Assembly: GCA_002723415.1 (NCBI GenBank) | Contig: PBOA01000033.1 | Coordinates: forward strand, 18,576-82,575 | DNA: 64,000 bases | From: Chloroflexota bacterium | Lineage (GTDB): Bacteria > Chloroflexota > Dehalococcoidia > Lucifugimonadales > GCA-002723415 | Direction of reading: 5' to 3' | Shown: positions 47,863 through 58,260 of the stretch, in pieces | Numbering within the stretch: position 1 is the first letter of the stretch | Layout of the letters: the number at the start of each line of letters is the position of its first letter | Position numbers and translations under genes: made by a program | The notes under the pieces: generated by a model | What the model saw: the letters and a program-made list of their open reading frames with translations, nothing else | Database searches by the model: none | Told to the model about the DNA's origin: nothing

Positions 47863-48864
47863 TTATGGCGAAATAAGCATTCTAAGAAAACCTTTTTCAT
47901 CTTTTCTCTGAGTTAAAATATTATGATTTTCTTTTTCAACCCACATTAATATATCATAGGTATTTAAAACATCTGGAATAACAACTTCAATAAAAGAATG
48001 AGCTTTATTGTTTATTTCCTCAGACAATGCCGCAATAATACCCGCACACGTTTTTCCTGTGCCATCAATGACTTTCCAGTCATTTGAATCATTAACTATA
48101 TTATTTTTTATATTTCCTAAATCTTCTAATACTTCAATTTCTCCAGTTTTACGTAAATTTACTTGACGTTTAAATTCAGCTACGGATTCAGAATAAACTC
48201 CATTATCTCTATTTCCTTTAGAACAAACAGCGCCTCTTACACCTACAATGTCCGGATTGACTCTAGCTAACTCATCTAAATCAGACATTTTCAGGTGTCC
48301 AGATAAAGCAGTACTCATTCCATCAGACTTACCTTCCATTACAATATTTTTAAGTTCAGATTCAGATAAAAAGTCAAACAAATTTCTACCATCTTTTGTT
48401 AAAGTATCTATAAGCCAACCATCACATTCGCCTTCTCTTGCTAATTTAGGCATCAAATGAGGATCTAATCCTCCTTCATATAAAACATTATCAGCAAAAA
48501 GAGATCCAATTAATTTTGTATCAGTACCTTCCAAAGCTTCTTTTGAAGCTTGAAGGACTTCTACTGCTTTGTTGTATTCTGCTTGCATAAATCCAACTTT
48601 TACAGACGTAGCTTGCATTTGCCCAGCTGCCCAAACAGCCATAGCTACTGTTCCTTCTTGATTTGGGACTACTCCTAAAGTTAAAGAAGCATGTATTTCA
48701 CTAGGGACGGCATTTCTTACATCTTTAAATACATTAGGTCTAGCTGAACCTACTAAAGCTTCTTGTAAATTCTTAACGTCAACTATATCTGCTCCACCTT
48801 TCATAGCTTCATAAGCTTCTGCTAAGTTTTGAACGCTAACCATTAATATCATAACTTTTACCAC
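47863..48864 (-). CDS. (5-formylfuran-3-yl)methyl phosphate synthase-like (MfnB/DUF556) with C-terminal TusA-like domain
   Basis: ILMVSVQNLAEAYEAMKGGADIVDVKN, IDTLTKDGRNLFDF, DIVGVRGAVCSKGNRDNGVY; C-term KVIDGTGKTCAGIIAALSEEINN...DILMWVEKENHNILTQRKDEKGFLRMLI. Confidence 0.8.
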   Translation of the reverse strand: MVKVMILMVSVQNLAEAYEAMKGGADIVDVKNLQEALVGSARPNVFKDVRNAVPSEIHASLTLGVVPNQEGTVAMAVWAAGQMQATSVKVGFMQAEYNKAVEVLQASKEALEGTDTKLIGSLFADNVLYEGGLDPHLMPKLAREGECDGWLIDTLTKDGRNLFDFLSESELKNIVMEGKSDGMSTALSGHLKMSDLDELARVNPDIVGVRGAVCSKGNRDNGVYSESVAEFKRQVNLRKTGEIEVLEDLGNIKNNIVNDSNDWKVIDGTGKTCAGIIAALSEEINNKAHSFIEVVIPDVLNTYDILMWVEKENHNILTQRKDEKGFLRMLISP

Positions 48865-48867
48865 CTA

Positions 48868-49866
48868 TTAATATTTTTTAAAATTTAAAAGATCTGAAAC
48901 TGAAGGAAGAAAGTCTTTCAAGTCTGCTTTAAGCTCTAATTTATCTGAATCACTCATATTTAATAGTGGATTCCTAACATGCCCACCAGCCATACCCATT
49001 AATTCTCCCCAATATTTACATAAAGAAACTGGCAAGACTCCATTCATACTACTAACTATTCTAGGCCACCATTTATCTGATATAGATTTTATAGGTTTTA
49101 TTTTCGAATCATAAAAATTCTGATCTAAATGGCCTTGTATTGCTTGATCAATAAATTGAACATAATTATTTTTTCCTGGCAGATCAAATCTCCAATCAGA
49201 TGTATTTGCAAACATAACACGTTGTTGAAAACCCAATTCTTTACCTTTTTCAAATATCCATTCATCTGGAGTACTTATTAAAACTTTATCACCTAATAAT
49301 ATATGTGTATCAATCGATAATTGCTTGTTGAAACTAGCTTCTTTCACTCCTACTACATTTGGGATTTCACAAATCTTCTTCAATCCTTCAGGAGACATAA
49401 CAATCCCAAATTGAGGTGAATTATAAAACATTATTGCTAAAGAAGTATTTTCAGCTAATATTTTAACAAATTCTACTACCTGTTCTTCAGTTTTAGTAAC
49501 CATATACGGTGCTGCTACAATTACCAAATCAAATCCTAAAGATTCAACATGATTAGTTAAATTAAGCATCTCTTTCACAGATGTATGTGTAACATGTGCC
49601 CCAATCATCCAGTTACCTTTAGATTCATCAGCTAAAATATCATATATTTGTATTTTTTCAGAGAAAGTTAAGCTCCAAAACTCCCCCATAGCCCAAGTAC
49701 ACCCTACACCACTAGTCCCTAAAGAACGAATACGCCTAATGTTTTTTCTTAGTCCTCCTTCATCGATGAGGTCATCTTCAGTAAAGGGGGTAATTAATGT
49801 AGACCATTGTCCCTTAATATTAGATCTAGCCCAGTCTTTTGATTCATTTTTTTTATATGAAGGCAA
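48868..49866 (-). CDS. dihydrodipicolinate synthase (DapA) family protein
   Basis: STLITPFTEDDLIDEGGLRKNIR, IMFYNSPQFGI, VVGVKEASFN (Schiff-base Lys). Confidence 0.88.
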   Translation of the reverse strand: MPSYKKNESKDWARSNIKGQWSTLITPFTEDDLIDEGGLRKNIRRIRSLGTSGVGCTWAMGEFWSLTFSEKIQIYDILADESKGNWMIGAHVTHTSVKEMLNLTNHVESLGFDLVIVAAPYMVTKTEEQVVEFVKILAENTSLAIMFYNSPQFGIVMSPEGLKKICEIPNVVGVKEASFNKQLSIDTHILLGDKVLISTPDEWIFEKGKELGFQQRVMFANTSDWRFDLPGKNNYVQFIDQAIQGHLDQNFYDSKIKPIKSISDKWWPRIVSSMNGVLPVSLCKYWGELMGMAGGHVRNPLLNMSDSDKLELKADLKDFLPSVSDLLNFKKY

Positions 49867-49962
49867 TTATAACTCCCAAATAAATTATTATAAACAAGAC
49901 ACAAATAATATATACAAAAAATTGATAATTAAATTAAGCACAAAGTATTAATTAGTTCCTAA

Positions 49963-50154
49963 TTAAGTTTTACTGGATACCTTGCTTTGATTTCTAAGAC
50001 ATTTAGTACATATATTGACTTGCCTGAAAGCACCTTTATCATATATCTTAGATCTTTGAATATTAGCTAATGAACGTGTTCGGGTACGCTTTTTTGAATG
50101 ACTAACATTATTTCCATATTGTCCAGACTTAAGACAGATTTCACACCTAGCCAT
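49963..50154 (-). CDS. rpmB: 50S ribosomal protein L28
   Basis: MARCEICLKSGQYGNNVSHSKKRTRTR, CTKCLR. Confidence 0.92.
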   Translation of the reverse strand: MARCEICLKSGQYGNNVSHSKKRTRTRSLANIQRSKIYDKGAFRQVNICTKCLRNQSKVSSKT

Positions 50155-50245
50155 AATTCTCCTTTGAATGTTAATGATGTATTAAGTAGAATCCATATAA
50201 ATATGTATATATATATATAATAACTAAATATAAACGATTAAGCAA

Positions 50246-51883
50246 TTGAGGAAAACTATTAAACAAATGAAAAACTCCGTCTCTTTTAATGGGCAAACTC
50301 TAATCAATATGTTTACATATAGTAGCTATTACTTGGAAAAATATGTTGCAACTTTAAATTCTTTAAATGTTTTTCCCGTACCTGATGGAGATACAGGTAC
50401 TAATATGCTTATAACAATTAAAGAAGTCATGAAATCAATTGAAAATGAAAATAGTTGTTCTGCGTCTTATATCTCAAATAAAATGTCTGAAGCTGCTTTA
50501 ATGGGTGCTAAGGGTAATAGTGGAGTCATATTATCTCAATTTTTCAAAGGTTTTGAAACAACGCTTAAATCAAAAACAAACTTTGGTTATGAAGAATTTA
50601 TAATTTCATTAGAACGTGCTGTTCAATATTGCTATAAAGCTGTTGGAACACCTACAGAAGGTACTATTTTAACAATTATAAATGTGGCTGCGCGATCAGC
50701 TCGAAAATTATACGATAAAGGTACATCGCCTGATCAAATCATGAATTATACATGTAAGGATGTAAAAACCTCTGTCCTCAAGACACCTGAATCTTTAGAA
50801 GTTTTACAAAATGCTGGAGTTATAGACTCAGGAGCTTTAGGATTATACATTATATTGGAGGGTATAAGAATATATTTGGAAGGTAAAAGCCTGTATTCAA
50901 CAAACATTGACTTTCCTGAAAATTTAAATATAAATCCGATAAATCTATCTAATTTGGAAACGAAGAAACTATCACAAGAAGATGATGACATATTCGGCAA
51001 TTGTATACAATTTTTTATTTTATCAAATAATATAAATATAGATGAAGTAAAAAAAGAAATCGAAAAATTTGGATCTTCTATTGTTGCAGTAGGTAGTAAT
51101 TCTAAAATTAAAATTCATGTTCATTCACAAATACCTGATAAATTGATTAAATCGGCGAGTAAATATGGAGAAATTGCTGAAGTAACTATTGAAAACATGG
51201 ACGAACAGCATAATAAAATTGTTTCAACCCAGATAACACCTCCCCAAACTATTTTATTTTCTATAGCTCCTGGCAAAAAATTAAATAATATTTTCACTGA
51301 GTTTGGAGCGATAAATTTTAATATAGAAGAAGAAAAATATGATCAAAAAGGAATTGAATCTGTAATATTACAATCTAATTTTAAAAATGCAATATTATTA
51401 CTAAATGGATTTATGCTTAAAGACGATTCAATACTAATTTCAAATGAATTTATACATATATTAAATACAAATAATATCGCTGAAGGTATTACAGCTATAC
51501 TTAATTACAACCCCGAATTAAATATCCATAAAAATATATCTAATATGAAATCATCTTATAGTTCAATTACTAGTATAGAAATCTATAAATCAACAATAAA
51601 TACTGAAGTTTATAACAATAAAATTTGCCAAAATGATTACTACGCAATATATAATAATAAACTAATCTCGAAAAATAATAATATAATAATGATGTTAAAT
51701 GAATTATTTGAAAATATTGATTTATCTGATAAAGATTTTATAACAATTTACAAGGGAAACAATACAAGTAACTCGGTAAAAGAATCTGTTTCAAAATATA
51801 TGACAAATAAACTACCAAATGCAGAATTAGAAATTATAGAAGGAGAATATAATTCTAATATGTTAATAATATCTATTGAATAA
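50246..51883 (+). CDS. DAK2-domain kinase-like protein (YloV/FakA-like)
   Basis: LNVFPVPDGDTGTNML, AALMGAKGNSGVILSQFFKG, GTILTIINVAA. Confidence 0.9.
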   Translation: MRKTIKQMKNSVSFNGQTLINMFTYSSYYLEKYVATLNSLNVFPVPDGDTGTNMLITIKEVMKSIENENSCSASYISNKMSEAALMGAKGNSGVILSQFFKGFETTLKSKTNFGYEEFIISLERAVQYCYKAVGTPTEGTILTIINVAARSARKLYDKGTSPDQIMNYTCKDVKTSVLKTPESLEVLQNAGVIDSGALGLYIILEGIRIYLEGKSLYSTNIDFPENLNINPINLSNLETKKLSQEDDDIFGNCIQFFILSNNINIDEVKKEIEKFGSSIVAVGSNSKIKIHVHSQIPDKLIKSASKYGEIAEVTIENMDEQHNKIVSTQITPPQTILFSIAPGKKLNNIFTEFGAINFNIEEEKYDQKGIESVILQSNFKNAILLLNGFMLKDDSILISNEFIHILNTNNIAEGITAILNYNPELNIHKNISNMKSSYSSITSIEIYKSTINTEVYNNKICQNDYYAIYNNKLISKNNNIIMMLNELFENIDLSDKDFITIYKGNNTSNSVKESVSKYMTNKLPNAELEIIEGEYNSNMLIISIE

Positions 51884-51893
51884 AGGAGGAAAA

Positions 51894-52724
51894 ATGATCA
51901 AAATAATTACGGATAGCACTTCAGACTTGCCAAAAGAAATTGCAGATGAATTAGGAATTACTGTTATACCTTTAAACGTTCACTTTGGAGAAGAAGTCTA
52001 CAAAGATGGGGTAGACATTTTCCCAGATAAATTTTATCCCAGGTTAGAAAACAGCTCTGAACTACCAAAAACATCTCAACCATCTATTGGAGATTTTATA
52101 AATATCTATAAACCTTACTTAGATAATGGTGACCAAATTATCTCTATACATGTATCTTCAAAACTCAGTGGTACATTTAATTCAGCAACTCAAGCTAAAT
52201 CACAATTAGATAATACTAATTCTATAAGTATCATAGACACAAATTCGGTTTCGATGGGTGTTGGATTAATTTCAATTTATGCAGCAAAATTAATTAAAGA
52301 AAAAGATATATCATTGGCAGATGCAACTAAAATTATTACTGATGTAATTAATAAAACTGAGACTTTTGCTCTAGTAGAGACTCTTGAATTTCTTCAAAAA
52401 GGCGGAAGGATAAGTAAAACCAAAGAACTTATTGGAAATTTATTAAAAGTAAGACCTATATTAAAATCTGAAAACGGGATAATAGTTCAAGTAGGAAGAG
52501 AACGATCTAGAAATAAAGGAATAGCTTATTTAGAAGAAGCAGCGAAAAATAGTTCTCCGCTAAAATATTTATCAATAATGTATAGTACTACTCCAGAAGA
52601 AGCTCAAGTTTTAGCTGATAAATTACGATCAAAAGATGTTATTCCCATAATTGCTCAACTTGGACCAGTAATCGGTACTTATGCTGGACCACAAGCTCTA
52701 GCTATAGCATTAATTTCTGATTAA
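51894..52724 (+). CDS. DegV family (FakB-like fatty-acid-binding) protein
   Basis: IKIITDSTSDLPKEIADELGITVIPL, SSKLSGTFNSA, ETLEFLQKGGRISK; AAGGAGG SD 4-5 nt before ATG 51894. Confidence 0.93.
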   Translation: MIKIITDSTSDLPKEIADELGITVIPLNVHFGEEVYKDGVDIFPDKFYPRLENSSELPKTSQPSIGDFINIYKPYLDNGDQIISIHVSSKLSGTFNSATQAKSQLDNTNSISIIDTNSVSMGVGLISIYAAKLIKEKDISLADATKIITDVINKTETFALVETLEFLQKGGRISKTKELIGNLLKVRPILKSENGIIVQVGRERSRNKGIAYLEEAAKNSSPLKYLSIMYSTTPEEAQVLADKLRSKDVIPIIAQLGPVIGTYAGPQALAIALISD

Positions 52725-52749
52725 TTATGAAATTTCTGATTAATTATGA
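52712..52749 (+). repeat. perfect 19-bp tandem duplication spanning the degV stop and recG start
   Basis: AATTTCTGATTAATTATGA x2 (52712-52730, 52731-52749). Confidence 0.95.
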
Positions 52750-55194
52750 ATCAAAATTCGGATAAAGAAAAAATTGAAAAACTAAACCGTTTATATAAAA
52801 TCCTTAAGCAAGAATCTCTTAATGAATATAACAATAAGACAGTAATTGGAGGTCTAGATAAATTATTAGATCTTTTATCTACCGATTTAGAATTTTTAAA
52901 TAAATCAACAACTAACTACGAAATACTTAGTCAATATGATAGAGCTGAATGGGTAGAAAAAATTTTAAAAAAAATTATTCTAATCAACCCTAAAATTCAA
53001 TCCTATAAATCTACTGATAATTTTAAGAAACCCCACATTTCAAAACCTAAATCTCACAAAGTATATACAAATATAAATATAAACTCAAATATACAAGAAA
53101 TCCCTAATTTAACAAAAAACACACAATCAAAACTAAACAAGCTTGGAATTAATAAAATCATTGATATGATTTATTTCTTTCCACGCAGACACTATGATTT
53201 TACGGATACTAGAAAAATATCTAGCTTACAATTTGGGGTTGAACAAACAATTATAGGTACAGTTACTAAAGTTGGTCTCCAAAATATATGGCCAAAAAAA
53301 AAAATCAACTGAAATTATAATTTCTGATCAAACTGGTAATGTTAGAGCTATATGGTTTAACCAACCTTGGCTAAGCAAAACCATAAAACCAAATTCCCAA
53401 ATTATTATAAGTGGAAAAGTAAACGTATTTAGGAGAAGACTTGTATTTGAGTCACCTGAATACGAGATTATTGATGGCCAAGCAGATTTTATCCATACAG
53501 GTAGGCTTGTTCCTATATATCCTTCAACTTCAGGACTAGCACAAAGAACAATAAGAAAAATAATAAAACAGTCAATTGATATAGGAATAAATCAGTTAAC
53601 TGAACATATTCCAACAAAAATCTTATACGAAGTCAATTTAACCAGCCTAAAAGATGCCATATTACAAATACATTATCCGAAATCAAAACAAGATTGGAGC
53701 ATCGCAAGAAAAAGGTTAGCTTTTGACGAATTATTTCTTATTCAATTATTGGTAGTACAACAAAAAGAAATATGGAGTAAGGCTGGATCAGGAACTCCTC
53801 TTGACAGCAACAATATTCCTCTCAATCAATTCTTGAATTCTTTGCCATTTGAACTAACTAAAGCTCAACAAAGTGCATTAAATGAAATATTGAAAGATAT
53901 TTCCCGTGACAGACCCATGCGAAGACTCTTACAAGGTGATGTAGGTAGTGGAAAAACAGTAATAGCTTTAGCTAGCTTACTTGTTGCTGTATTTAAAGGT
54001 TATTGTGGAGCTATGATGGTGCCTACAGAAGTACTTGCTGAACAACATTTCACTACTATATCATCAATGACTGATTCAATATCAGTAACATCAAATCAAA
54101 AAAATATCAAAACTTTAGAATTACCTTATATAAATAAAATTATTCATATAGGTTTATTGATTGGTAGTTTAACAAAAAAAGAAAAAGAAGAATTAAATCT
54201 AAAATTGCAAAAAAACGAAATCGATATCTTGATTGGAACACATGCTTTAATACAAGATTCGGTTAAAATTCCTAGATTAGCTCTTGTTGTAATAGATGAA
54301 CAACACCGTTTTGGAGTCAATCAAAGAAGTTTACTAAGTAATAAAGGTAACAAACCACATCTACTTGCAATGTCAGCAACTCCAATACCTAGATCTCTAG
54401 CTTTAACAATCTTTGGAGACCTAGACATTTCTGTAATTAATGAAATCCCTCCAGGGAGACAACCTATAAGGACAAGATTTTTAGAACCTAATGAACGATT
54501 GTCAGCATACAATTTTATTGCAAAACAAATAAATCAAGGTCGACAAGCTTTTATAATTTGTCCATTAATCGAAGAATCTGAAACTATACAATCAAAAGCA
54601 GCTATAAAAGAATTTGAAAAATTATCTCATCAGGTTTTCCCTAATTTAAAACTAGGGTTATTACATGGCAGAATGTCAGCTAAAGAAAAAAATAATACTA
54701 TGCTAGATTTTAAAAATAAAAAAACTAATATATTAGTTTCAACTGCAGTAATTGAAGTAGGTATTGATATTCCTAATGCATCAACTATATTAATTGACGG
54801 AGCTGAAAGATTTGGCTTATCACAACTCCATCAATTTAGAGGTCGAGTAGGTAGAGGAGAACATGAAAGTTATTGTATATTGCTATCAGAATCGAAAAAC
54901 TTAGAAGCTAAAGAGAGACTGAAAATATTAGAAAGAATAACAGATGGATTTGAATTAGCAGAAGAAGATTTAAAAATAAGAGGGCCAGGAGATCACGTAG
55001 GAACTAAACAAAGCGGCCTACCAAATCTAAAAATAGCAAACATTCATGATTATGATATATTATCCATAGCTAGAAACGAAGCAATTAAAATTATTCAGAA
55101 AGACCCTGAACTACAAGATCTTGAGCTGAATATGATTAAAAATAAAATCTCAGAATACAAACAAAATATACTAATTGAAAATAATTATTCCTGA
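52746..55194 (+). CDS. recG: ATP-dependent DNA helicase RecG, reading frame interrupted at A11 tract
   Basis: ORF 52746..53312 (wedge region) and ORF 53272..55194 (GDVGSGKTVIA, DEQHRFGV, QFRGRVGRG) join in one frame if the 11-A run is read as 10 A: NIWPKKKSTEIIISDQTGNVRAIWF. Confidence 0.9.
53294..53304 (+). other. A11 homopolymer at the recG frame break
   Basis: GGCC-AAAAAAAAAAA-TCAACTGAA. Confidence 0.95.
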
Positions 55195-55225
55195 TTTTTT
55201 TAAAATCCAAATAATTTTATAAATA

Positions 55226-57889
55226 TTATTTATTACTCATCATTTGTCTTAAAACAAAAGGCAAAAGCCCACCATGCTTATAATATTCATTTTCAATTTC
55301 AGTATCTATACGAGCTAAAACATTGAATTTGGTAATTTTACCTGTTATAGATTTAGCCGTAACTTCAATTGTAGAACCAGGATTAACTCCAGAAGCAACA
55401 CCTGGAATATCAAATAATTCACTTCCATCTAAACCTAATGATTGAGCAGACTGGCCATCTTCAAACACAAGAGGTAAAACGCCCATACCTATTAAATTAG
55501 ATCTATGAATTCTTTCAAAACTTTGAGCAATAACTACCCTAACCCCTAACAACATTGGTCCTTTTGCTGCCCAGTCTCTTGAACTACCCGTTCCATACTC
55601 TTTTCCAGCAATGATTATTAATGGAGTTGCCTGTTCTTTATACTTTTCAGCAGCGTCATATATACGCATAACATCATCAGAAGGGAAAAATTTGGTCCAA
55701 TCCCCTTCCTTCTCAGGAACGAGTTTGTTTCTTAAACGAATATTAGCAAATGTACCTCTAGCCATCACATTATGATTCCCTCGTCTAGAACCAAATGAAT
55801 TATATTCCCATTGAGGCACATCATTTCCTAAAAGGAATTGTCCAGCAGGCGAATTTGATGGAATTGCACCCGCAGGGGAAATATGATCTGTGGTAACTGA
55901 GTCTTCTAAATACACTAAAACTCTAGCATTTATTATGTCATTTCTAACAATGATTTCCTTAGAAAAGCTATCAAAATAAGGTGGCTTTTGAATATAAGTT
56001 GACCCTTGATCCCAGGTAAAATTTAAAGAAAAAGTAGTATTAAGGTTCTGCCATTCAATTGGGCCTTCAAGTACTTTATCATATTGATTTTTAAACATAT
56101 TAGGAGACAAGCTAACTGCAATAGTGTCTCTTATATCATTTTGAGATGGCCAAATATCTTTTAAATAAACATCTTCACCTAAATCATTCTTACCTATTGG
56201 TTCAGATGCAATATTTATATCTATTCTACCAGCTAAAGCATATGCTACAACAAGCATAGGCGAAGCTAAATAATTTGCTTTCACTTGAGGATGAACCCGG
56301 CCTTCAAAATTTCTATTGCCACTTAACACAGCAGCAACTGTTAAATCATTATTCGTAACAACCTTAGAGACTTCGTCTGGAAGAGGACCAGAATTACCAA
56401 TACAAGTAGTACAACCATAACCAACAGTATTAAAACCTAGATAATCTAAATCCTTATCTAATCCAGTAGCTTTAAGATAACTAGTCACTACAGTTGAACC
56501 CGGAGCTAAACTTGATTTTACCCAAGGTTTTCTCTTTAAACCTTTTTCTCTAGCATTTCTTGCAATTAATCCTGCTCCTACCATCACTGAAGGATTTGAA
56601 GTATTAGTACAACTAGTGATTGCTGCAATTACTACAGATGCATCACCTACTAATGCTTCTTCATTATTAAGCATCACTTTATGGTTATTTTTAGATATAT
56701 TCTTAAAAGATTTACTAAAATTATCAGGCACTAAATCTAAAGCAATTTTATCTTGGGGTCTTTTAGGACCAGCAACAGAAGGTATAACTTTAGAAATATC
56801 AAAATCTATTGATGAAGTATAATTTGGCTCATTTTGTTCATCATAGAAGAAACTATTAGATTTAGAATATTTTTCTACCAACTCCAATTTTGATTTATCT
56901 CTACCTGTATTTTCAAGATATTTTATAGTTTGCATATCTATTGGGAAAAAACCACAAGTCGCACCATATTCAGGAGCCATATTTGCTATAGTAGCCCTAT
57001 CAGCAAGAGTTAGTTCTTTTAAACCTGGTCCATAAAATTCAACAAATTTTTCTACAACCCCTAGAGACCTTAATCTTTCTACCAAAGAAAGTACTAAATC
57101 AGTTGCTGTAACTCCATCTAACAATTGTCCAGTTAATCTAACTCCAACCACTTCTGGGACTACCATATAATAAGGTTGCCCTAGCATTACAGCTTCTGCT
57201 TCAATTCCGCCTACACCCCACCCTAAAACACCTAATCCATTTATCATGGTTGTATGTGAATCAGTCCCTATACAAGTATCAGGAAATACATAAACAGAAT
57301 TTGGGATATCTTTAACAATAATACTTTCAGCAAGATATTCTAGGTTAACTTGATGAACAATACCAGTACCTGGTGGAATAATTTTAAAGTTATCAAAGGC
57401 ATTTTGTGCCCATTTAAGTAATTGATATCTCTCTGTATTTCTATCAAATTCTTTTTCAATATTTAATTTCAATGCATTGGAAATTGAAAAATGGTCTACT
57501 TGTACTGAATGGTCAATCACCATGTCTGATCGTACAATAGGATTAATAATTGATGGATCTCCTCCATGTTGTACTACAGCGTCTCTCATAGCTGCTAAAT
57601 CCACTGCAACTGGCACTCCAGTAAAATCTTGCAAGAGCACTCTACCAGGCATAAATGGGAATTCTTTTTTAGGTTTGTTATTAGGCCTCCATGATGACAC
57701 TAACTTAACATGATCAATATTAGCTGGGCCATTATCAGAATTACGCAATACATTTTCTAATAATACTCTTATTGAATAAGGAGTTTTATTTATTTCAATT
57801 AAACCCTCTTTTTCTAAAGAAGCAATTGAGTAAAAATTATAGCTACCGAATGAAGTAGTTAATATTTCTTTAGAAAATGAATTTTTCAA
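55226..57889 (-). CDS. acnA: aconitate hydratase
   Basis: VLLQDFTGVPVAVDLAAMRDA, DSHTTMINGLGVLGWGVGGIEAEA, GYGCTTCIGNSGPL, AGKEYGTGSSRDWAAKGP. Confidence 0.97.
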   Translation of the reverse strand: MKNSFSKEILTTSFGSYNFYSIASLEKEGLIEINKTPYSIRVLLENVLRNSDNGPANIDHVKLVSSWRPNNKPKKEFPFMPGRVLLQDFTGVPVAVDLAAMRDAVVQHGGDPSIINPIVRSDMVIDHSVQVDHFSISNALKLNIEKEFDRNTERYQLLKWAQNAFDNFKIIPPGTGIVHQVNLEYLAESIIVKDIPNSVYVFPDTCIGTDSHTTMINGLGVLGWGVGGIEAEAVMLGQPYYMVVPEVVGVRLTGQLLDGVTATDLVLSLVERLRSLGVVEKFVEFYGPGLKELTLADRATIANMAPEYGATCGFFPIDMQTIKYLENTGRDKSKLELVEKYSKSNSFFYDEQNEPNYTSSIDFDISKVIPSVAGPKRPQDKIALDLVPDNFSKSFKNISKNNHKVMLNNEEALVGDASVVIAAITSCTNTSNPSVMVGAGLIARNAREKGLKRKPWVKSSLAPGSTVVTSYLKATGLDKDLDYLGFNTVGYGCTTCIGNSGPLPDEVSKVVTNNDLTVAAVLSGNRNFEGRVHPQVKANYLASPMLVVAYALAGRIDINIASEPIGKNDLGEDVYLKDIWPSQNDIRDTIAVSLSPNMFKNQYDKVLEGPIEWQNLNTTFSLNFTWDQGSTYIQKPPYFDSFSKEIIVRNDIINARVLVYLEDSVTTDHISPAGAIPSNSPAGQFLLGNDVPQWEYNSFGSRRGNHNVMARGTFANIRLRNKLVPEKEGDWTKFFPSDDVMRIYDAAEKYKEQATPLIIIAGKEYGTGSSRDWAAKGPMLLGVRVVIAQSFERIHRSNLIGMGVLPLVFEDGQSAQSLGLDGSELFDIPGVASGVNPGSTIEVTAKSITGKITKFNVLARIDTEIENEYYKHGGLLPFVLRQMMSNK

Positions 57890-57960
57890 CCTAAGAAACC
57901 TTTAACATCAATTTTTTAATTAAATATCTCAATTTATTATTGAACGGAAAGTATTAGGAA

Positions 57961-58260
57961 TTAATCTGATGGTGCACCTGCAATATCGTCAACTTTTGCT
58001 CTTGCTTCATCTTTACTTTTCTCGAAATAATCATAATGTACTTGAACATACTGCTTCTCTTCTTCAGGCACGTCATCTTCAGCAAATATGGCTGAAACTG
58101 GACATACCGGTTCGCAAGCTGCACAATCTATACACTCGTCTGGGGCAATAAATACCATTCTATCAACCCCTTCTTCTTCATAAATACAATCGACTGGACA
58201 AACATCGATACAAGCTTTGTCTAAAACATCAACACATGGGGATGTGACAATATAGGTCAT
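57961..58260 (-). CDS. 4Fe-4S ferredoxin
   Basis: CIDVCPVDCIYEEEG and CIDCAACEPVCPVSAIF. Confidence 0.93.
   Translation of the reverse strand: MTYIVTSPCVDVLDKACIDVCPVDCIYEEEGVDRMVFIAPDECIDCAACEPVCPVSAIFAEDDVPEEEKQYVQVHYDYFEKSKDEARAKVDDIAGAPSD

Noticed and set aside
50200-50222. Short TA-repeat upstream of the DAK2 gene (atatgtatatatatatataa)
   Set aside because: Simple AT-rich intergenic sequence, not distinctive in this genome
53272-53312. Independent start codon for the second recG ORF
   Set aside because: The MVSKIYGQ start overlaps the first ORF out of frame; the collinear RecG match shows a frameshift in a single gene rather than two genes
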